Below, piece by piece: positions 33,890 through 40,484 of a DNA stretch of 64,000 bases; the stretch's first letter is position 1; every line of letters begins with the position of its first letter. Both the position numbers and the translations under genes were made by a program. The notes below the pieces were generated by a model that saw only the letters and a list, made by a program, of their open reading frames with translations, was not told where the DNA came from and did no database searches. Source of the DNA: Halobacillus sp. Marseille-Q1614 (GTDB lineage Bacteria > Bacillota > Bacilli > Bacillales > Halobacillaceae); NCBI RefSeq assembly GCF_902809865.1, contig NZ_CADDWH010000001.1, positions 310,001 through 374,000 of the forward strand. Direction: 5' to 3'.

Positions 33890-34036
33890 ATGGTAGACGC
33901 AATGCTGGACTTTATGCTCGGACCCATGCGCGGCATAGGTACCTTTTATTTCGAGCACCAAATGATATTTAATACGCTGATTGTAGGAATAGCTATTTAT
34001 AAATTATCCGGTAAAAAGCGGACATCAGCGAACTAG
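33890..34036 (+). CDS. 48-residue membrane peptide in the hexitol operon
   Basis: The ATG at 33890 follows AAAAGGAGGATTCT, an excellent ribosome binding site. The product starts MVDAMLDFMLGPMRGIGTFY and has a hydrophobic helix MIFNTLIVGIAIYKL followed by a basic tail SGKKRTSAN. It sits 17 bases after the first dehydrogenase and 19 before the second, clearly inside the operon. I do not recognise it. A small membrane partner of the EIIC transporter is possible but is inference. Confidence 0.7.
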   Translation: MVDAMLDFMLGPMRGIGTFYFEHQMIFNTLIVGIAIYKLSGKKRTSAN

Positions 34037-34055
34037 CCGATAAAGGAGATGGCTT

Positions 34056-35102
34056 ATGAAAGCATTGAACTTATATGCTGCTCAAGACCTCCGCTATGAA
34101 GAAACGGCAGAGCCGGTTATCGAGAATGAGAATGACGTTATTGTAAAAGTGAGGGCTGCCGGTATCTGCGGATCCGATCTTTCACGTTATAAAAAACTCG
34201 GACCATATGTAGAAGGAATGACCTTTGGTCACGAATTTGCAGGAGAAGTGGCAGAAGTGGGGTCTAAGGTTACACATGTAAAAGTGGGGGATCGGGTGGC
34301 TGGCTGCCCTGCTTATTATTGTGGAAGATGTGAAAGCTGCCAGAAAGGAGAACTGGCCAGATGCGAAAAGCTTACGGTAATTGGGGCCCGCCATCCGGGA
34401 GCATACGCACAACTTGTCAAACTTCCGGCAGAAAATATTATTCCGCTTCCTGATCATGTTGATTATGAAACTGCCGCCTTGATCGAGCCTTCGTCCGTCG
34501 TCGCACATGGATTTTATCGGACCCATATGAATCCGGGAGATGAAGTCGCGGTTATCGGATGTGGAAGTATTGGCCTCCTGGCCATTCAATGGGCAAAGAT
34601 ATTTGGCGCCAAAACCGTATATGCGATTGACATTCATGATAGAAAGCTGGCCGTTGCTAAAGAAGTAGGTGCAGACGAGTTGATTAATTCAAAAGATCAA
34701 TCAGCTGATGAGCAGATTAAGAAGCTTACAGGGGGCCGAGGTGTTGATGTAGCCGTTGAATCTGCTGGTTCTCCTATAACATCAGCCCAGGTTTTTGCCT
34801 TGCCTAAAAAAGGGGGCGAGGTCGTATTTATGGGGATACCTTACGCAGATATTCAGATTGAACGCTACTATTTTGAAAAAATCGTTCGAAATGAATTAAG
34901 AATCTTAGGTTCCTGGAACGCGATCTCCTCTCCATTTCCCGGGAAAGAGTGGGAATCAACGGTTCACTATATGAATACAGGGCAGTTAAACGTAAAGCCG
35001 ATGATATCTCATCAGCTCAATTTGGAGCAGGGACCGGAGATTTTTGACAGAATTATAAACCGGAAAGAAAATTACGTGAAAGTGCTGTTTCAGCCAAATT
35101 AG
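34056..35102 (+). CDS. gatD: Galactitol-1-phosphate 5-dehydrogenase-like enzyme
   Basis: The 348-residue medium-chain dehydrogenase has AGICGSDLSRYKKLG, GHEFAGEVAEVG, the structural zinc motif YYCGRCESCQKGELARC and VIGCGSIGLLAIQWAK. The region FMGIPYADIQIERYYFEKI and GSWNAISSPFPGKEW closely fits GatD proteins, which oxidise galactitol-1-phosphate to tagatose-6-phosphate with NAD and zinc. It ends the operon before a strong terminator. Confidence 0.87.
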   Translation: MKALNLYAAQDLRYEETAEPVIENENDVIVKVRAAGICGSDLSRYKKLGPYVEGMTFGHEFAGEVAEVGSKVTHVKVGDRVAGCPAYYCGRCESCQKGELARCEKLTVIGARHPGAYAQLVKLPAENIIPLPDHVDYETAALIEPSSVVAHGFYRTHMNPGDEVAVIGCGSIGLLAIQWAKIFGAKTVYAIDIHDRKLAVAKEVGADELINSKDQSADEQIKKLTGGRGVDVAVESAGSPITSAQVFALPKKGGEVVFMGIPYADIQIERYYFEKIVRNELRILGSWNAISSPFPGKEWESTVHYMNTGQLNVKPMISHQLNLEQGPEIFDRIINRKENYVKVLFQPN

Positions 35103-35105
35103 CTT

Positions 35106-35141
35106 TAAAAACCTTATCTATTTATTGGATAAGGTTTTTTA
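35106..35141 (+). terminator. Terminator of the hexitol operon
   Basis: AAAACCTTATC and GATAAGGTTTT form an 11-bp stem followed by a T-rich stretch. Confidence 0.85.
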
Positions 35142-35218
35142 TTGTCTTTTTTGAAACGAACACACGAATCACTCGTATTTTTCAAATGTACTTTAGCATA
35201 ATTGGAACAAGCATAACA

Positions 35219-35246
35219 AAAAGCCTCCCACTTGGAGGCTTTTTGT
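35219..35246 (-). terminator. Terminator after the YflT-type gene
   Basis: AAAAAGCCTCC and GGAGGCTTTTT pair perfectly across CACTT, giving a terminator that works on the minus strand. Confidence 0.88.
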
Positions 35247-35593
35247 TATGGTAATAGACTTTCGACATGCCCATGGTTTGTGACCATGAGAAGTACTTTT
35301 CCTTCATCTAAATCTTCTTCATATTCGGCCGCTTCTTCTTCTGAATAACCCATTGCCTCAATCTTTGTGCGTAGCTCGTCACCTTTCTTACTGAATATGT
35401 TGCTGATAAAGTTCTTTGTATCCTGTTCAGAGAATCCGATTGTATTTGCGTTTACGTTTTCTGCAATTCGATTTGTGCGGTCGTCATCGTGCGCTAGTAC
35501 ATAAATGTCTTTACTGTTTACCCCTTCATTCTGAAGCTTTTTGACAGCTTCCATGAGGTTTTCATCATTGGTATATTCGCGTGTAAAAGGCAT
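35246..35593 (-). CDS. yflT: YflT-type general stress protein (GSP17M family)
   Basis: The ATG at 35591-35593, eight bases after AAGGAG, gives 115 residues. The sequence has the YflT domain pattern DENLMEAVKKLQNEGVNSKD then IYVLAHDDDRTNRIAE, and ends LDEGKVLLMVTNHG. B. subtilis homologues belong to the sigma-B general stress regulon; their biochemical role is unknown. A near-perfect sigma-B promoter lies 43 bases upstream of the start, just after the end of the peptide gene at 35682, so the gene can be expressed alone or by read-through. Confidence 0.87.
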   Translation of the reverse strand: MPFTREYTNDENLMEAVKKLQNEGVNSKDIYVLAHDDDRTNRIAENVNANTIGFSEQDTKNFISNIFSKKGDELRTKIEAMGYSEEEAAEYEEDLDEGKVLLMVTNHGHVESLLP

Positions 35594-35635
35594 TCCTTTC
35601 ACTCCTTAGTATTAATTGACTTAACACTCCTTTAT

Positions 35636-35661
35636 ATACCCTGCATGTTTGAATAAAAAAC
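35636..35661 (-). promoter_or_regulatory. Sigma-B-type promoter of the YflT gene
   Basis: On the minus strand GTTTTT is followed after 14 bases by GGGTAT. This closely matches the B. subtilis sigma-B consensus GTTTAA-N12-15-GGGTAT, and YflT-family genes are known sigma-B targets. Confidence 0.8.
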
Positions 35662-35681
35662 TTTTCCTTTTCCAATAACTC

Positions 35682-35882
35682 TCAGCCCATCCCTGGGTCA
35701 CCCGGGTCATCTGCTAACCTTTTAACATCACCCATTTCCGGATCGCCGGGATCCGCGGCAAGTTCAATTAATCCCATCCCTGGGTCGCCGGGGTCGTCCA
35801 ATGTTTGAATAGATGAAGAACTACTAATTGCAGAGGCCATCATTATCAATGTGATCAGGATACTGGCTAACAGCTTTTTCAT
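35682..35882 (-). CDS. Secreted pheromone-like propeptide with three DPGDPxMG repeats
   Basis: The 66-residue product starts 6 bases after AGGAGG. Residues 1-19 form a signal peptide (MKKLLASILITLIMMASA). The rest carries DDPGDPGMG at 29-37, ADPGDPEMG at 43-51 and DDPGDPGMG at 58-66, the last ending exactly at the stop codon. The spacers LIELA and DVKRLA separate the units. A short exported precursor with C-terminal signal units, encoded 23 bases downstream of a TPR receptor, is the arrangement of AimR-AimP and Rap-Phr pairs. The mature signal is inferred to be DPGDPGMG or a C-terminal part of it. No independent terminator follows, so transcripts may run into the YflT gene. Confidence 0.8.
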   Translation of the reverse strand: MKKLLASILITLIMMASAISSSSSIQTLDDPGDPGMGLIELAADPGDPEMGDVKRLADDPGDPGMG

Positions 35883-35905
35883 ATAAAGCCTCCTAGAAAA
35901 AATTT

Positions 35906-36928
35906 TTATATGAGATGTTTCAAGTAATATTTAGGCAATAGGGCAAAGAAATGATCACCATTTTCCTGAATGAAACGCTGATGAGACTGGTGAAGCATTT
36001 TTTTGTCTTTCAGGGCGAGACCTAAATAGCTTTCCTGAAACGGCGTCATCCTCTTTAGAGATGTCAAAATTTGAATCGCTTTGTCTCTTTTATTACTAGC
36101 TAATGCTAAGTGAGCTGTTTCTATAGGGTCTGGGGTGGAAATATTATCGGTTTGCTGGTGGAAGGCGCAGATAAAAGGGATGGTGCGATTCCTTAGAGTG
36201 GCGGCATCTTTTAATCTTCCATAGCCATTCGCTTTTTTTAGAGCTATTTGTGCATTAATCATGGATAATTTAAATCCTTCAAATAGGTAACACAGCGACA
36301 AGTTATGATACATGGTCACTTGAGTTTCAGGAGAGAGGGTACAGTTAATAACTTTGTAAGCATATTTCTTCGCTAAAATCGTATTATTGGTTTTCCAGTA
36401 ATGCTGGAATGCGAGCTCGTTAAACCTTAATTTCATATAATAGTAGAATAAAGGTTCTTTTATTTCACTTATTTGACTAAGACATTGGTCCATGAACTTA
36501 TCCAATCCTGTAAATGTTTTCAAGTCATAGTAAAGATAAACGAGAGTGAATAAGTGCAAGCACTTAATGGAAGGGGGGCTGAAGCTGAGTTGTTCTAAAT
36601 GGTTTAACTCTTTGGGTGTGAATCGTCTTTGCTTTCTAATTAGCAGTATTTTGTAGAGGAATGTTGTTTCTGAGGAGAATTGATCGGATGAGGTAAAGGT
36701 TTTTAAATCATCGAAAAAACCATTCATATACATGAATTCCAGATAGGCGAGTTCTTCATCCATGTTTACTGGAGGATTTGTCAGGCAGTACTGTTTTGTC
36801 ATCTGAGTAGCTTTTTCTTTCGACGTAGTTTTAAGAAACTGGTGGTAAATTTCGTATAAAAATGAAAAGTTCTTCATTTGAATGCCGGCAAATTGTTCTG
36901 GTTCTATAATTTTATGTTCTTGACACAT
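35906..36928 (-). CDS. AimR-like TPR peptide receptor lacking the DNA-binding segment
   Basis: The 340-residue protein is helical throughout, with TPR-like repeats. The C-terminal portion DPIETAHLALASNKRDKAIQ, then TPFQESYLGLALKD and DHFFALLPKYYLKHLI, resembles the C-terminal part of the arbitrium receptor AimR of phage SPbeta (pattern QEQAHCFINFNENSKAKEVL ... FLIRLPLLELQKM). AimR has about 386 residues with an N-terminal helix-turn-helix; this protein begins near the first TPR and seems to lack that domain. It therefore may act on a protein partner, as Rap proteins do. The peptide precursor gene follows at once. A paralogue lies upstream at 37064. Confidence 0.75.
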   Translation of the reverse strand: MCQEHKIIEPEQFAGIQMKNFSFLYEIYHQFLKTTSKEKATQMTKQYCLTNPPVNMDEELAYLEFMYMNGFFDDLKTFTSSDQFSSETTFLYKILLIRKQRRFTPKELNHLEQLSFSPPSIKCLHLFTLVYLYYDLKTFTGLDKFMDQCLSQISEIKEPLFYYYMKLRFNELAFQHYWKTNNTILAKKYAYKVINCTLSPETQVTMYHNLSLCYLFEGFKLSMINAQIALKKANGYGRLKDAATLRNRTIPFICAFHQQTDNISTPDPIETAHLALASNKRDKAIQILTSLKRMTPFQESYLGLALKDKKMLHQSHQRFIQENGDHFFALLPKYYLKHLI

Positions 36929-37035
36929 ATCTTCAACAACCTTTCATTTTAACTGATTCAATTATATCTAAGTACTTTTAGAATAGTAAATAGTTTGTAA
37001 GGGAAAAAATTGAATAAATAAAAAAATAATCCAAA

Positions 37036-37066
37036 AATTAAAACGTCAAAATGAATTGACGTTTTA
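37036..37066 (-). terminator. Terminator after the orphan AimR-like gene
   Basis: AAAACGTCAA and TTGACGTTTT form a 10-bp stem overlapping the stop codon, with a T-rich minus-strand tail. It separates the two receptor genes into different transcripts. Confidence 0.8.
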
Positions 37067-38095
37067 ATAAGCAGACTTTTTATATTTTTTAAGATAAATT
37101 AATGGGACTTTTGCAAAAAAATGATCCCCTAGATCGTATTTAAAACGCCGGTGTGCGTTTAGGAGTAATTCGTGATCATGCGAGGCTGCACCTAAATAGG
37201 TTTCCTGAAAAGGAGTAGGGTTCTTAATTTCACTTAGAATTCCATAGGCAGTTTTGTAATCATGATTAGCCAAGGCCAGGTGGGCGGTTTCAGTCGGATC
37301 TGTTGTCTTTACGTTTGCTGTTATTCCATGAAACGCACTGATGAAGGGGATAGTGTGGTTTTCGATCGATGAAATAGATGTTGTTAAAGAATGTTCTTTT
37401 GCAATATTTAAAGCCCTTTCTGCATGACTTATTGAGGTGCTGTACCCTTCATATAAATTGCATAAGGCGAGATGATGATACATCTTACTTAATTGCCGGC
37501 CTGGAAGGACTTTATTAACGTATTTATAAGCATATTTTTGAGCAAGGAGCTTATTATCGGTTTTCCAATAATGCTGAAAAGCAATTTCATCGAAACGAAG
37601 CTTCATAAAATAATAAAAGAGCGGTTCATTTACATTTCTTAGAGCAGCTTCACACAATTCGATATACTTATCAAAACCTGTGTACTGTTTTATATCATAG
37701 TAGCCGTAAACAATAGTAAACATATGGAGACAGTGCAGCGAAGGGTGTTCAAAGGACATGCACTCAAGCATCTCTACATCTTCTTTTGTCAACAGGCGAT
37801 GTTTGCGCTTGATGAGCAGGTTGTACAGCCAGGCAGCTTTATTCTCAATAAAACTGAAGTTAAGCAGCTTATTCACTTCTTCAACGTAATCATTAGTATA
37901 TAAAAACTCCAGATAAGCTAGCTGATCTTCAAAACTCTTAGGTTCATGCTTCATGCAATAATCGCGTGTGAGTGTAGAAGCCTTCATTTTTGAATGCTTT
38001 TTTAAAGACTGGTAGTAATATGAATAAATGTTTGATACAAAATTTATTTGAATTTTGGTAATGGGACTTGGCTCAATTACGCTATGGCACCCCAT
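37064..38095 (-). CDS. Second AimR-like TPR receptor (orphan paralogue)
   Basis: The 343-residue protein is collinear with the receptor at 35906. Shared stretches include AFQHYWKT(N/D)N, KYAYK, TIPFI(S/C)AFH, DP(T/I)ETAHLALA, TPFQE(T/S)YLG and GDHFFA. It also lacks an obvious N-terminal helix-turn-helix. No peptide gene follows: the 135 bases to the next receptor hold only a terminator and promoter. It may respond to the neighbour's peptide, to a distant one, or have lost its signal. The start at 38095 has no strong ribosome binding site nearby, so the exact start is uncertain. Confidence 0.72.
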   Translation of the reverse strand: MGCHSVIEPSPITKIQINFVSNIYSYYYQSLKKHSKMKASTLTRDYCMKHEPKSFEDQLAYLEFLYTNDYVEEVNKLLNFSFIENKAAWLYNLLIKRKHRLLTKEDVEMLECMSFEHPSLHCLHMFTIVYGYYDIKQYTGFDKYIELCEAALRNVNEPLFYYFMKLRFDEIAFQHYWKTDNKLLAQKYAYKYVNKVLPGRQLSKMYHHLALCNLYEGYSTSISHAERALNIAKEHSLTTSISSIENHTIPFISAFHGITANVKTTDPTETAHLALANHDYKTAYGILSEIKNPTPFQETYLGAASHDHELLLNAHRRFKYDLGDHFFAKVPLIYLKKYKKSAY

Positions 38096-38325
38096 TCACG
38101 GCACGACCCTTTCTGCCTTTTATAGGCTAGATTAACTACATTTATTTCAATTATATACTATATTTTTGAAAAAATAAAAAAATAATCTTTCTTTACTTCG
38201 AGGTTAAATAGGGTGCTAAATGGCGAAGCCTTGATATCAAGGATTTTATTAAATTTTAATTTATATAATTTGTTTATTTACAATTAATTAAATGTAGAAA
38301 GTGGAAAATTTTAATAGGGGAAACG

Positions 38326-38351
38326 GTTTAATAACATTTAGCAAGTGGTAC
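38326..38351 (+). promoter_or_regulatory. Probable sigma-B promoter of katE
   Basis: GTTTAA is followed after 14 bases by TGGTAC, matching the sigma-B pattern GTTTAA-N14-GGGTAT at 10 of 12 positions. B. subtilis katE is a known sigma-B gene. The rest of the gap 38096-38405 is AT-rich and shows no gene. Confidence 0.65.
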
Positions 38352-38405
38352 TAGTAATCCATATTCTCAATTACATATTCGTGGTTAAGAAGGAGGAGTA
38401 GATGG

Positions 38406-40436
38406 ATGAGTAAAAATAAAAAAGATGAACAGTTAGAAGAGTTTCGTGCGGATGACCGTGCGAAGGAAATGACGACGAATCATGGAGTTAAGGTTTCCGA
38501 AGATGAATTTTCACTAAAAGCTGGCGAACGTGGTCCTACCTTAATGGAGGATTTTCATTTCCGCGAAAAAATGACCCATTTTGACCATGAACGTATTCCT
38601 GAACGAATTGTGCATGCCCGCGGTTATGCGGCTCATGGGGAGTTCCAGGTTTATGAATCTATGGAAGAATATACCAAAGCAGGTTTTTTACAAGATCCAG
38701 ATAAGAAGACGCCGGTGTTTGTTCGATTTTCTACCGTTGCAGGATCTAAAGGTTCAGCTGAAACGGTAAGAGACGCCCGGGGATTTGCAACTAAGTTTTA
38801 TACGGATGAAGGAAACTACGATTTAGTAGGGAACAATATTCCGGTATTCTTTATTCAGGATGCTATGAAATTCCCGGACTTGGTACATGCTGTAAAGCCT
38901 GAGCCGCACAATGAAATGCCTCAGGCAGCTTCTGCTCATGATACTTTCTGGGATTTCGTTGCCAATAACCAGGAATCAGCTCACATGGTCATGTGGACGA
39001 TGTCCGACCGCGCGATTCCTAGAAGCTTCCGTATGATGGAAGGATTTGGTGTGCATACGTTCCGGTTTGTAAATGACAAAGGGGAAGCACACTTTGTGAA
39101 ATTCCACTGGAAACCAGTCCTCGGTACACACTCGCTTGTTTGGGATGAAGCTCAAAAAGTCAACGGGAAAGACCCTGACTTTCACCGTGGAGACCTTTAT
39201 GAATCTATTGAAGCAGGAGACTATCCTGAATATGAATTAGGAGTACAGCTTGTAAAAGCAGAGGACGAGTTTAACTTTGACTTCGACCTTCTTGATCCGA
39301 CCAAGGTATGGCCGGAAGAGGATATTCCAGTTAAGATTATTGGAAAATTAACACTTAACCGAAACGTCGATAATGTTTTTGCTGAAACGGAACAAGTAGC
39401 CTTTCACCCAGGTAATGTAGTTCCTGGAATTGACTTCACCAATGATCCTCTTCTTCAGGGACGTCTATTTTCATATACAGACACCCAGCTCATTCGTTTA
39501 GGAGGACCAAACTTCCATGAGCTGCCGATTAACCGTCCTGTATGCCCGTTTCATAACAATCAGCGTGATGGCTACGGCCGGATGACAATTAATAAAGGGC
39601 CGGTCAGCTATCATAAAAACTCTCTTGCGAAAAATACTCCTTCCCCAGTAGATGAAGAGAAAGGCGGTTATGTACACTATCAGGAAAAGGTAGACGGACA
39701 TAAAGTAAGAGCAAGAAGCGAGAGCTTTAAGGATCACTTCTCCCAAGCCACTTTATTCTGGAACAGTATGAGTGATCCGGAGAAAGATCATATTAAAGAA
39801 GCCTTCAGCTTTGAGCTTGGAAAAGTGGAAAGTGCGTCTGTTAAGCAGCAGGTCGTGGACATGTTCACAAATGTAAGCCTGGAGCTCGCTCAGGAAGTTG
39901 CCGAGAATATCGGAGTTCGCGTTCCTGAAACAGGCGGATCTGATGTAACGAAATCTTCTCCTGCCTTAAGCCAGGAAAATACGAAGAAAAAACCTGATAC
40001 CCGAAAGGTTGCTGTTCTTTTAACGGATGGCTTTAACGGATCAGAGGTACACTCAATAATTGAAGGTCTGGAAGATAAAGGCGTTCAGCCGGAGATTGTG
40101 AGTGATAAATTAGGCAGAGTTAAAGGAGCCGATGGAACAGAACTGGAAGCGAACCATACGTATTTAACCGGCGAATCTGTTCTATTTGATGCTATTTACG
40201 CTGCAGGCAGCAATAATCCAAGTGATAAAGTTAGAAAAGATGCCCTGTACTTTATTCAGGAAGCCTTCTCTCACTTCAAGCCAATTGGAGCTAGCCACGA
40301 CGGGAAAAAGTGGATAGAAGAAGTTGAGATAGCTGGAGCTCCCGGAGTTGTAATAGGGAACGACGCTAAAGACTTCGTAGAGGAATTTGTAGAAGCCATT
40401 GCTGAGCACCGTCATTGGGACAGGTCCTTAGAATAA
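38406..40436 (+). CDS. katE: Large-subunit haem catalase
   Basis: The 676-residue protein is a clade 2 catalase. The catalytic His lies in PERIVHARGYAAHGEFQ, the Asn in DLVGNNIPVFF, and the haem-ligand Tyr in RLFSYTDTQLIRLG. The C-terminal 150 residues after a linker (RKVAVLLTDGFNGSEVHSII) form the flavodoxin/GATase-like domain typical of HPII and B. subtilis KatE. It decomposes hydrogen peroxide in the cytoplasm. The start follows AGGAGGAGTAGATGG. With the manganese catalase decayed at 15609, this is the only intact catalase in the window. Confidence 0.95.
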   Translation: MSKNKKDEQLEEFRADDRAKEMTTNHGVKVSEDEFSLKAGERGPTLMEDFHFREKMTHFDHERIPERIVHARGYAAHGEFQVYESMEEYTKAGFLQDPDKKTPVFVRFSTVAGSKGSAETVRDARGFATKFYTDEGNYDLVGNNIPVFFIQDAMKFPDLVHAVKPEPHNEMPQAASAHDTFWDFVANNQESAHMVMWTMSDRAIPRSFRMMEGFGVHTFRFVNDKGEAHFVKFHWKPVLGTHSLVWDEAQKVNGKDPDFHRGDLYESIEAGDYPEYELGVQLVKAEDEFNFDFDLLDPTKVWPEEDIPVKIIGKLTLNRNVDNVFAETEQVAFHPGNVVPGIDFTNDPLLQGRLFSYTDTQLIRLGGPNFHELPINRPVCPFHNNQRDGYGRMTINKGPVSYHKNSLAKNTPSPVDEEKGGYVHYQEKVDGHKVRARSESFKDHFSQATLFWNSMSDPEKDHIKEAFSFELGKVESASVKQQVVDMFTNVSLELAQEVAENIGVRVPETGGSDVTKSSPALSQENTKKKPDTRKVAVLLTDGFNGSEVHSIIEGLEDKGVQPEIVSDKLGRVKGADGTELEANHTYLTGESVLFDAIYAAGSNNPSDKVRKDALYFIQEAFSHFKPIGASHDGKKWIEEVEIAGAPGVVIGNDAKDFVEEFVEAIAEHRHWDRSLE

Positions 40437-40441
40437 AATAA

Positions 40442-40484
40442 AAGAAAGCCATGTCGAGGATCCGTCCTCTACATGGCTTTTTCT
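40442..40484. terminator. Bidirectional terminator between katE and the FUSC gene
   Basis: AAGCCATGT and ACATGGCTT enclose a second stem (GAGGA/TCCTC) and are followed by TTTCTTT. It overlaps the end of the FUSC gene. Confidence 0.85.

Noticed and set aside
34182-34637. 151-codon frame antisense to the gatD-like gene
   Set aside because: It lies wholly inside a strongly supported dehydrogenase gene, has no family motif and no suitable ribosome binding site.
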